Shown here one piece after another: positions 1-5,894 of a DNA stretch of 7,709 nucleotides; within the stretch, counting starts at the first letter, position 1; the number at the start of each line of letters is the position of its first letter. The DNA comes from Saprospiraceae bacterium (lineage in GTDB: Bacteria > Bacteroidota > Bacteroidia > Chitinophagales > Saprospiraceae). The notes below the pieces were generated by a model. It was given only the letters and a program-made list of their open reading frames with translations, made no database searches and was not told where the DNA came from. Where the stretch lies: assembly GCA_020630455.1 (NCBI GenBank), contig JAHDBK010000166.1, forward strand, positions 1 to 7,709, given 5' to 3'. The translations under genes and the position numbers were made by a program.

Positions 1-210
1 GCAGGGCATATTATTAAAGTATATGATCATCCTAGTGGAAGTACAAGTGATGATTGGACACAAATCACAGTATTAACAGATATTGTAAATGAAGAGATAA
101 TTATCTCTTCATTTGAGTCTAGTTTTAATAATGGTAAAATTGATGTTGACTTTCATGAACATAATGGTTTAGATGGTAAAATATCTAGAATTACAGTTAT
201 AAAACCATAA
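1..210 (+). CDS. C-terminal fragment of an unrecognised, probably beta-rich protein
   Basis: Frame 1 is open from the first base to a TAA at 208-210, giving the last 69 residues of a protein whose start lies outside the window. The fragment alternates hydrophobic and polar residues as beta-strands do. It contains the stretches 'YDHPSGSTSDDW' (residues 8-19) and 'HEHNGLDGKISRI' (52-64), rich in Gly, Asp and Asn as in turns or metal-binding loops. There is no cysteine and no membrane segment. It loosely recalls small secreted beta-sandwich or crystallin-like domains, but that is an impression and I do not assign a family. The open frame, normal codon use and clean stop before an AT-rich gap support a real gene end. 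Confidence 0.7.
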   Translation, partial: AGHIIKVYDHPSGSTSDDWTQITVLTDIVNEEIIISSFESSFNNGKIDVDFHEHNGLDGKISRITVIKP

Positions 211-339
211 AATTTTTTGAAAAAGTTAATATTTTGTATTTTTTGATTTGATTAATTAATTGATAAACAGGTATTTATATTTTTTTAATGATTTTTTTTG
301 TAAATTTTGAGCGGTTGCTTATTGCCTGTTTTGTCCTTT

Positions 340-367
340 TTTGAAGCTCCATATTGGCGTATATTTG
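340..367 (+). promoter_or_regulatory. Bacteroidota-type promoter candidate for the 386-808 gene
   Basis: TATATTTG at 360-367 matches the Bacteroidota -7 consensus TAnnTTTG exactly. A TTTG at 340-343 could serve as the -33 element, but the 16-bp spacing is slightly shorter than usual. Transcription would begin roughly 6-8 bases downstream, leaving a leader of about 10-15 nt before the ATG at 386. This is consistent with translation starts lacking a Shine-Dalgarno sequence. The -7 match is direct; use as a promoter is inferred. Confidence 0.45.
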
Positions 368-385
368 TATTAAATAGATTGGGAA

Positions 386-808
386 ATGAATCAAACACAG
401 CATAAAGGTATTACAGGAGATGCCTTTGGAAAGCATAATAAGAGAGTAAAAGCAGATGTAGTATTTGGAATGCCCACAAAAAATTGTATCAATTTTGGCA
501 TTTGTGAAGTAACTAGAACAGAAACAAAAAATGAAAATAGAAAAGGCTGTTGTAAAGTAAAAGGAACAGCCATTATTGTTAAGCAAAGTGATACCCAATT
601 ACGTTTCTTTTTTGAAAAGAAACGTATGAATAAAGAGATAAGAGAAAAACATTTTGAACAAGAAACATTTAGAGTTGACGAAAACTATGAACTGAATGAA
701 GAAATACTAAGAGAACTGTTATTAGATGAGTTTACAATTTATAAAGGAATTTATAATGTAGCTGATTTTGAAGCCTACCTGATGATTGAATTTACAAATG
801 ATAAATAA
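386..808 (+). CDS. Small hypothetical protein with a four-cysteine N-terminal cluster
   Basis: The frame encodes 140 residues from an ATG at 386 to a TAA at 806-808. I do not recognise the family. The N-terminal half is basic and carries Cys34, Cys40, Cys55 and Cys56 (C-x5-C then a CC pair), which could bind metal or form disulfides. The C-terminal half (about 80-140) is charged and helix-prone, with acidic stretches near 'ENYELNEE' and a closing 'MIEF' segment. No signal peptide or membrane helix is visible, so it is probably cytoplasmic. The start is favoured by an exact -7 box 19 bases upstream. An in-frame ATG at 626 (Met81), just after a perfect hairpin, is an alternative start that would drop the cysteine cluster. 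Reverse-strand open frames over this region look like shadows: they give Phe/Cys-rich sequence without domain character. Confidence 0.6.
   Translation: MNQTQHKGITGDAFGKHNKRVKADVVFGMPTKNCINFGICEVTRTETKNENRKGCCKVKGTAIIVKQSDTQLRFFFEKKRMNKEIREKHFEQETFRVDENYELNEEILRELLLDEFTIYKGIYNVADFEAYLMIEFTNDK
600..626. repeat. Perfect 12-bp inverted repeat inside the 386-808 gene
   Basis: The arms at 600-611 and 615-626 (TACGTTTCTTTT and its exact complement) are separated by only three bases, TTG. The transcript could form a tight 12-bp hairpin in mid-gene. The coding frame runs through it (protein segment 'LRFFFEKKR'), and an ATG follows immediately at 626. Part of the symmetry comes from Phe codons facing Lys/Glu codons, so it may be incidental. 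Confidence 0.7.
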
Positions 809-853
809 TGATTAATCAATCTATAGTTGTTTTACATATAAAATGATTCATAA

Positions 854-931
854 TGGTTATAAAATCACCACCAAGATAAATCTGTATTTCAAAGACAGAT
901 TTATATAATTTGATAATAGTTTTTATAACCA
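854..931. repeat. Nested inverted repeat (two stacked stems), possible terminator or small mobile remnant
   Basis: The outer arms are 854-864 and 921-931 (TGGTTATAAAA and its exact complement, 11 bp). Inside them, 876-885 and 895-904 form a second perfect 10-bp stem with a 9-nt loop. The two stems are separated by unpaired strands of 11 and 16 bases. The element starts 46 nt after the stop of the 386-808 gene, so it could end that transcript. The inner hairpin has no clean T-tract after it. The terminal inverted repeat also recalls a very short MITE-like element, but no convincing target-site duplication flanks it. Confidence 0.55.
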
Positions 932-970
932 ATTACTAGTTAAAATTAAGAAAGAGTTATCCCTAAAGGT

Positions 971-990
971 TAAGTATTGCACAATACTTA
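971..990. promoter_or_regulatory. 20-bp palindrome, candidate operator upstream of the RND gene
   Basis: TAAGTATTG at 971-979 and CAATACTTA at 982-990 are exact complements around a central CA. Short flanking CCCT (961-964) and AGGG (994-997) are also complementary. A near-continuous palindrome of this size about 150 bp before an exporter gene suits a dimeric repressor, but no regulator gene is in the window. The two-base centre makes it a poor RNA hairpin and favours a DNA-binding site. Confidence 0.4.
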
Positions 991-1136
991 CACAGGGTAT
1001 GTTATGTCATTTTTAAAAAATTTTTAAAAACTATAAAAAAGTAAAGTCATAAATACGAAGTATCAAAATCTCTTGCGAAACTAGAAAGTTATTTTGGAAC
1101 AACCTCAAAGACTTCTTTTTTATCAATACGTAAACA

Positions 1137-3533
1137 ATGAAACTAAATCTTGAAAAAATCAATGCTTGGTTTGAAAAAATGGGCAGGAAAATAGTAAAGC
1201 ATAGATGGCTTTACTTAGGACTTTGGTTGGGAGTGCTTGTATTTAGTATGGCAGGTATTTCTCAACTAAAAACAAATCACAGTTTAGATAATTGGTTTTT
1301 AGATGGAGACCCTGCTAAAGAAGCAACAGAGAAGTTTAGAAGTATTTTTGGTAATGACCAATATGTAGGCATTTTACTTAAAAGTGATGATGTTTTTAAG
1401 TCAGAATCTCTTCAATTGATTCGTGATTTGAGTAATGAACTCTTGGATAGTGTACCTTTTGCTGAAAGTGTCAACTCTATCACAGAAAGTGAACTATCAG
1501 AAGGAAATGAATGGGGAATTGATGTAGGCCCAATTATCCCTGATATGATTCCAACTGCTCAAGAAGAGATAAACGCTATCAAAGAAAAGGTGTTGGATAA
1601 AGATCTCTTTGTCAACCGCCTTGTTTCTGAAGATGGTAAAGAAACGTTTGTTGCTTTAAAACTAGCACCTTACCCAGAAGACTGGTCAAGCAAATATGAA
1701 CAAATGCCTATGTTAATGGTAGGAGAGAAAGTAACTGCAATCATTAACAAAGATAAGTATCAATCATTTGCACCTCAAGCAACAGGAATTCCTGTTATCA
1801 ATCATGGCATTACTCAATTTATGGGAGTAGAAACCTCTAAAATTACAGGTTTAGCTTTGTTGCTCTCTATCCTAGTTTCAGTATTTTTATTGAAATCTTT
1901 TAGAGGTAGTGTATTACCACTTATCATTTCTGTAAGTGCTATTATGATAATGATGGGTGTACTAGGTTGGTCTCAATATTTGTTTGAACCTACTTTTGCA
2001 ACAATGCCAATGGTCTTAGGAATAGCTGTTTCTATCTGTTATTCTGTACATTATTTTTCCTTTTTCAAACGAAAGTTCAAAGCAACAGGAAAAAGAAAAG
2101 AAGCGGTTATCTATGCCATGAAAGAAACAGGCTGGCCTGTATTATTTACAGCAGCAACAACCATTGGAGCTTTACTAACTTTTTTACTTATCCCTATTAG
2201 TTTTATATGGTTTGTAGGAATTAGTACCGCTTTAGTAGTCTTTGCTAGTTATATAACTATGGTGGTTTTGATGCCAATTGTACTTTCTTTTGGAAAAGAT
2301 AAAGCACCAGCAATGAATGAAACACCAAAAGTTAGTTGGTTTGAAAAGCAATTGGGTAACCTGTCAACATGGATTTTAGGACACTCTAGAGTAATCTTAG
2401 GTTCATATGTAGCTATTGTTTTGTTATTAATTTATGGAATGACACAAATAGAAGTGGCTACAGACTGGAATAAAACATATGGTCGTCAAATTCCTAGTTT
2501 AAATATGGCATTAGGTGTAGCAGAATCAGATATTGGTTCACTATACTCTTATGATTTGACTATTGAATTTCCAGAAGTAGATGCAGCTAAAAATCCAGAT
2601 AATCTAAAGAAATTAGACCAACTATCTGTAGAAGCAATGAACTACAACCTTACAAAAAGAACCAATGCTTTGACAAATTATGTCAAAGACTTAAATATGG
2701 TTTTAAATGAAAATAAAGAAGAACATTACAAAATTCCAGATACACAAGAAGAAGTAGCTCAACTATTATACTTATATGAATCAGCAGGTGGGGTAGAGGT
2801 AGAACAATGGATTGATTATGAATATAAGTTTTTGAGAATGTTAGTAGATATGGATTACTTCAACTCTACATTGGCTAAATCAGATATTCAAAGAGTAGAA
2901 TCTAGAGCTAAAGAACTATTCCCTACAGCAGAAGTCACAGTAGTAGGTACAGTGCCTCAGTCACTAACTTTAGAACATTATTTAGTGACTAGTCAGTTGA
3001 AAAGTATGTTATATGCAATTTTAGTTATCTCTATACTACTAACTCTAGTATTTGGAAATTTCAAAATTGGGTTAATTGGATTGATTCCAAACCTAGCACC
3101 ATGTTTAGCAGTAGGAGGTATTATGGGATTTGCAGGTATTCCTCTAGACTTAGTAACTGTTACTTTGATTCCGATGATTTTAGGATTAGCAGTAGATGAT
3201 ACGATACACTTTATCAATCATGCAAAACTAGAATTTATTAGAAATGGTAACTATACAATAAGTATCAATAGAACATTCCGCCTAGTAGGTGTACCATTAT
3301 TATTTACAACCTTGATTTTATCAGCTAACTTCTTAACTAATACCATATCGGCAGTTAATATGTTGGTTAATATGGGTGTGATGGCCTTCATAGGAATAGT
3401 GGCAGCTTTACTAGCAGATTATTTTGTTACACCAATTTTATTCAAACGATTTAAAATCTTTGGTGAAGAGACAAATTTTGAAGAAACAACACTAGAAACA
3501 ACACCAGAAAAAAAAGTATTAGATACAGTTTAG
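1137..3533 (+). CDS. RND-superfamily exporter, MMPL/COG1033-like inner-membrane protein
   Basis: This 798-residue protein has the two-fold duplicated RND layout. TM1 is at about 25-43 and is followed by a periplasmic domain (about 44-234). TM2-6 span about 235-385, TM7 is at 416-436, a second periplasmic domain covers about 437-620, and TM8-12 span about 622-768. A charged cytoplasmic tail follows. The second half has 'GLAVDDTIHFI' (683-693), the acidic pair expected in the proton-relay helix of MMPL-type exporters. The matching first-half helix reads 'GIAVSICYSVHYF' (295-307) and lacks the acids. At about 800 residues it is shorter than the roughly 1,000-1,050 of AcrB-type pumps and fits the predicted-exporter/MMPL branch, which handles lipids and hydrophobic compounds in known members (HpnN, MmpL3). 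No adaptor or TolC-like gene is nearby. A LolA-like protein and an outer-membrane barrel follow, which supports envelope lipid transport. The substrate is unknown. Confidence 0.9.
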   Translation: MKLNLEKINAWFEKMGRKIVKHRWLYLGLWLGVLVFSMAGISQLKTNHSLDNWFLDGDPAKEATEKFRSIFGNDQYVGILLKSDDVFKSESLQLIRDLSNELLDSVPFAESVNSITESELSEGNEWGIDVGPIIPDMIPTAQEEINAIKEKVLDKDLFVNRLVSEDGKETFVALKLAPYPEDWSSKYEQMPMLMVGEKVTAIINKDKYQSFAPQATGIPVINHGITQFMGVETSKITGLALLLSILVSVFLLKSFRGSVLPLIISVSAIMIMMGVLGWSQYLFEPTFATMPMVLGIAVSICYSVHYFSFFKRKFKATGKRKEAVIYAMKETGWPVLFTAATTIGALLTFLLIPISFIWFVGISTALVVFASYITMVVLMPIVLSFGKDKAPAMNETPKVSWFEKQLGNLSTWILGHSRVILGSYVAIVLLLIYGMTQIEVATDWNKTYGRQIPSLNMALGVAESDIGSLYSYDLTIEFPEVDAAKNPDNLKKLDQLSVEAMNYNLTKRTNALTNYVKDLNMVLNENKEEHYKIPDTQEEVAQLLYLYESAGGVEVEQWIDYEYKFLRMLVDMDYFNSTLAKSDIQRVESRAKELFPTAEVTVVGTVPQSLTLEHYLVTSQLKSMLYAILVISILLTLVFGNFKIGLIGLIPNLAPCLAVGGIMGFAGIPLDLVTVTLIPMILGLAVDDTIHFINHAKLEFIRNGNYTISINRTFRLVGVPLLFTTLILSANFLTNTISAVNMLVNMGVMAFIGIVAALLADYFVTPILFKRFKIFGEETNFEETTLETTPEKKVLDTV

Positions 3534-3546
3534 GTAAATAGATTAT

Positions 3547-3579
3547 TAAACAGTCTGGTTTCTATAACCAGACTGTTTA
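3547..3579 (+). terminator. Strong hairpin after the RND gene, terminator-like
   Basis: The arms 3547-3560 and 3566-3579 are exact 14-bp complements with a 5-nt loop (TCTAT), starting 13 nt after the TAG stop. The stem opens with TAAA and closes with TTTA, the A-in/T-out pattern of many bidirectional terminators. Only three Ts follow in the stem and no T-tract lies beyond, so termination may be partial. It separates the exporter from the LolA-like gene. Confidence 0.6.
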
Positions 3580-3595
3580 CTCAAATACTTTTGAG
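3580..3595 (+). promoter_or_regulatory. TAnnTTTG box embedded in a small palindrome, possible internal promoter
   Basis: TACTTTTG at 3586-3593 matches the Bacteroidota -7 box exactly and lies 38 nt before the ATG at 3632. It overlaps the palindrome CTCAAA-TACT-TTTGAG (3580-3595). No TTG lies at the usual distance upstream, where the terminator-like hairpin sits. It may give the LolA-like gene its own start, but half of the evidence for a promoter is missing. Confidence 0.3.
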
Positions 3596-3631
3596 ACACC
3601 TTTTCTTTTGAAAAATAAAATTTATATCAAA

Positions 3632-4435
3632 ATGAAATACTTAAAAATTAGTTCAATCATAGCTATTCTCATTGTAACCTTAGCTTTTACATTCTCTAAT
3701 ACAACATCAGATGATAGAGCAAGAAATATTATGGATCATGTTTTAAATAATTCTGATGGAGATAGCCGAAAAAGCACAATGGAAATTGTCAAAATTAACC
3801 GTAGAGGTAAAAAGAGACTTGAAGAAATTGTAAGTTATTCTAAAGACTATGATCAGAAAGATGAGAAAAAAACCATTTTTTTTACAACCCTTCCAGCAGA
3901 TGTAAGAGGTATTTCTTTCTTAACATGGGAATATATTGAATCAGATAAAGATGATGATAGATGGTTGTATTTACCTGCCATGAAAAAAACAAGAAGAATT
4001 AGTAGTGGAAGTTCTAAGTACGAACCATTTCTAGGGACAGATTTTGCTATTTATGATATAGAAAAACCTGACTTGGATGAAGATATACACACTTTCCTAA
4101 AAGAAGAAACAATTGAGGGAGTGGCTTATTGGAAAATACAATCTGTTCCTAAAGATAAAAAGTGTATTTACTCTAAAAAAGTACATTGGATTCAACAAGA
4201 TAACTATGTTATAACAAAAACAATGTACTATGATAAAATGGGAGACCATATCAAAACCTTCCAAGCAAGTGATGTTCGTAAAGTTGATGGTATTTGGACA
4301 GCCTTTTCACTTCATATGGTTAATCATCGTAAAAAACACCAAACATATATCAACACGAAACAAATAGAATATAATATTGGATTAGAAGAGCGACTATTTA
4401 CTGTACAAGCTCTAGAAAGAGGTGTTATAGAATAA
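3632..4435 (+). CDS. LolA-like periplasmic protein (outer membrane lipoprotein-sorting family)
   Basis: Taking the ATG at 3632, the protein has 267 residues and opens with a signal peptide: basic 'MKYLK', then a hydrophobic stretch to about residue 22. A TTG eight codons earlier (3608) is also in frame, but would put extra basic residues before the signal for no clear reason. The mature part resembles the LolA-like family annotated as outer membrane lipoprotein-sorting protein (related to DUF1329). It has 'RWLYLPAMKKTRRI' (110-123), then 'FLGTDFAIYD' (133-142), followed by beta-strand-rich sequence to the end. In LolA/LolB-type folds a half-open barrel holds acyl chains, so a periplasmic carrier for a lipid or other hydrophobic molecule is the likely role. 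Cys178 is the only cysteine, so this is not a lipoprotein. It lies between the exporter and the outer-membrane barrel, consistent with shuttling between them. Confidence 0.85.
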   Translation: MKYLKISSIIAILIVTLAFTFSNTTSDDRARNIMDHVLNNSDGDSRKSTMEIVKINRRGKKRLEEIVSYSKDYDQKDEKKTIFFTTLPADVRGISFLTWEYIESDKDDDRWLYLPAMKKTRRISSGSSKYEPFLGTDFAIYDIEKPDLDEDIHTFLKEETIEGVAYWKIQSVPKDKKCIYSKKVHWIQQDNYVITKTMYYDKMGDHIKTFQASDVRKVDGIWTAFSLHMVNHRKKHQTYINTKQIEYNIGLEERLFTVQALERGVIE

Positions 4436-4436
4436 T

Positions 4437-4490
4437 ACCAATCCATTGGTGATTTGCTTCTATTTAGCATCACTAAATAGAAGCAAAATC
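4437..4490 (+). terminator. Palindrome plus 15-bp hairpin after the LolA-like gene
   Basis: Immediately after the TAA stop, ACCAATCCATTGGT (4437-4450) is a small palindrome. It abuts a longer hairpin whose arms 4453-4467 and 4473-4487 are exact 15-bp complements with a 5-nt loop (CATCA). After a bulged A, two more pairs extend it to 4451/4490. No T-tract follows on either strand, so it is not a canonical intrinsic terminator. It could protect the upstream 3' end, be a processing site, or terminate by another mechanism. Confidence 0.5.
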
Positions 4491-4503
4491 CCAGAATAGA
4501 CTA

Positions 4504-4518
4504 CGTATTTTAAATACG
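4504..4518. repeat. Short palindrome before the outer-membrane barrel gene
   Basis: CGTATTT and AAATACG flank a central T (4511), making a 15-bp near-perfect palindrome about 20 nt before the ATG at 4540. It could be an operator half-site pair or a leader hairpin next to the start codon. It is short and AT-rich, so chance is a real alternative. Confidence 0.35.
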
Positions 4519-4539
4519 GATTTGTATAAAACAAAAGAT

Positions 4540-5766
4540 ATGTATATTTCTAAAAATATATGGTGGTCACTTATCCTTATAGGATTAAGTATCCAACTAG
4601 ATGCCCAAAAGTTTAACTTTAAAGGCTTCATAGATAGTTACCATGCTGCTCGACTAGAATCTCCTAATGATTTTATTAGTGCTAGGAGTAGATTGAGACT
4701 AGAAGCAGTAGGTGGAAAGGATGACTCTTATGTCTTTATTTCAGCAGATGCTATTAAAAATTATGCTGTACCAGAATTGACAGGAGTTACTTTAAGAGAA
4801 GCCTATTTGCATTACACTGCTAAAAATTGGGATGTAAAAATTGGTCGTCAAATTATAGCTTGGGGACAATCTGATGGTATTATCATCAATGATGTTTTTT
4901 CACCATTAGATTATACAGAGTTTTTAGCTAGAGACTTTGATGATATTAGACTACCAGCAGATGGAATAAGATGGCGATTTTTGAGAAATAAATTTAACCT
5001 AGAGGTATTAGCTATTCCAGTACCTCAGTTCAATCGCCTTCCTAATCCAGGAAACCCATGGTTTGTTGATTTTGGTCTGCCTAGTGATATTGAACAAAAA
5101 TTTGACCTAACAGAACCAGAAAGAAACTTGAAAAATATGGATTTGGGTAGTCGGATGATGTTCTTTACATCAGGGTTTGATTTTACACTATCAGCAGCTC
5201 ATACTTGGAATAAAATGCCAGTGTTTAATATGTCATTAGTGGATTCTACAGCTATCATGATTCATAACAATTACAATAGATTAAGCATACTAGGATTTGA
5301 TTTCTCTAAACCAATAGGACAGTTTATTATTAGAGGAGAAGGTGCATATAATATAGGCAAAGCCTATGCTTCTAAACTAGATCCTTTTGATAATTTAAGT
5401 CAAAAAAATACATGGCAATATTTATTAGGAATAGATTATTACCCTGGTAGAGAATGGATGATTTCAATACAAATTAGTGATGAGACTATTTTTGATTTTA
5501 CAGATGATTTACAAGCTCGAAAACACAATTATCTAGGAACGCTCAATATTTCAAAAAAATTATTGAGAAATACATTAACCATTAGTTCTTTAGGATATTT
5601 TGGCTTTTCAGATAATAGCTTTTTTACTAGGACAACTATTGATTATGCACTTTCAGATGTGATAAGAGTTATGGGAGGAATAGACATTATTAGAGGGGAA
5701 GAAGGGATATATGCTCAATATGAAAAAAATTCTGAAGTGTGGTTTAAAGTTAAATACAGTTTCTAA
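4540..5766 (+). CDS. Outer-membrane beta-barrel protein, DUF1302-like
   Basis: Using the ATG at 4540, the product has 408 residues. The signal peptide covers about 1-22, with cleavage before Gln23 in 'LDA-QKF', a common Bacteroidota pattern. An in-frame TTG at 4522 would only add six residues before it. The mature protein alternates polar and hydrophobic residues as barrel strands do and ends in 'VWFKVKYSF', a C-terminal aromatic that fits the signal for barrel assembly. Its most telling segment is 'KIGRQIIAWGQSDGIIINDV' (100-119), then 'SPLDY' (121-125). That strand-turn signature resembles DUF1302-family outer-membrane proteins, which in other bacteria occur beside RND exporters and DUF1329/LolA-like proteins. 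The likely role is outer-membrane acceptor or exit channel for the molecule moved by the two preceding genes. The family label comes from motif recall; the barrel call is firmer. Confidence 0.8.
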   Translation: MYISKNIWWSLILIGLSIQLDAQKFNFKGFIDSYHAARLESPNDFISARSRLRLEAVGGKDDSYVFISADAIKNYAVPELTGVTLREAYLHYTAKNWDVKIGRQIIAWGQSDGIIINDVFSPLDYTEFLARDFDDIRLPADGIRWRFLRNKFNLEVLAIPVPQFNRLPNPGNPWFVDFGLPSDIEQKFDLTEPERNLKNMDLGSRMMFFTSGFDFTLSAAHTWNKMPVFNMSLVDSTAIMIHNNYNRLSILGFDFSKPIGQFIIRGEGAYNIGKAYASKLDPFDNLSQKNTWQYLLGIDYYPGREWMISIQISDETIFDFTDDLQARKHNYLGTLNISKKLLRNTLTISSLGYFGFSDNSFFTRTTIDYALSDVIRVMGGIDIIRGEEGIYAQYEKNSEVWFKVKYSF

Positions 5767-5778
5767 TACAGCTTCATT

Positions 5779-5810
5779 TAAGTAGGTTTTTATAAAAAAA
5801 CACCTATTTG
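5779..5810 (+). terminator. Hairpin after the barrel gene, probable transcript end
   Basis: Starting 13 nt after the TAA stop, 5780-5791 pairs with 5797-5809 around a 5-nt loop. The stem has one bulged C (5801) and one G-T wobble. A run of Ts in the left arm faces a run of As in the right arm. On the + strand it is followed by GCTCGC rather than Ts, so any terminator would be weak. On the - strand the T-run falls inside the structure. Confidence 0.4.
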
Positions 5811-5826
5811 CTCGCTGAATGATTTC

Positions 5827-5846
5827 AGATAAGGTATGCCTTATCT
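5827..5846. promoter_or_regulatory. 8-bp inverted repeat upstream of the hydrolase, candidate operator
   Basis: AGATAAGG (5827-5834) and CCTTATCT (5839-5846) are exact complements around TATG, 49-68 nt before the ATG of the hydrolase. A smaller inverted repeat, CTGAA/TTCAG, sits directly upstream (5815-5828) and overlaps its edge. Position and symmetry suit an operator or leader hairpin. A weak -7-like AATCTTTG at 5866-5873 lies just downstream, one base off the consensus and with no -33 partner. Confidence 0.35.
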
Positions 5847-5894
5847 CTAGGACGTTATTGTCTCAAATCTTTGTTAATGGTAAAAAAATAAAAA

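Larger units (their letters stand above)
809..1136. other. Gene-free stretch upstream of the RND exporter
   Basis: This 328-bp AT-rich stretch has no credible coding frame on either strand. Its first half holds a nested inverted repeat (854-931). Its middle has a 20-bp palindrome (971-990). Positions about 1010-1045 are A and T tracts that could bend DNA or act as an UP-type element. The last 90 bases before the ATG at 1137 probably hold the exporter's promoter. The nearest -7-like string there is TATTTTG within 1090-1100, one base short of TAnnTTTG, so I do not call a promoter. No tRNA or recognisable riboswitch was seen. Confidence 0.6.

Noticed and set aside
211..385. Possible terminator at 213-225 (T-run followed by A-run after the first stop)
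   Set aside because: The T and A runs are separated by one G, leaving no room for a hairpin loop; it is simply AT-rich sequence.
275..598. Reverse-strand open frame of 107 codons, and another at 391-573
   Set aside because: Both lie opposite the 386-808 gene, translate to Phe/Cys/Ile-rich sequence without domain features, and have no promoter box.
2993..3217. Reverse-strand open frame of 74 codons inside the RND gene
   Set aside because: It is a shadow of the conserved transmembrane region of the exporter, whose motifs are clear in the forward frame.
1137..3533. Classical AcrB-type tripartite drug efflux pump
   Set aside because: The protein is about 800 residues rather than more than 1,000, and no HlyD-type adaptor or TolC-like gene is present in the window.
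3608..3631. TTG start eight codons before the chosen start of the LolA-like gene
   Set aside because: The ATG at 3632 directly begins a normal signal peptide; the TTG would only add a basic extension.
4522..4539. TTG start six codons before the chosen start of the barrel gene
   Set aside because: The ATG at 4540 gives a standard signal peptide, and ATG is the more likely start.
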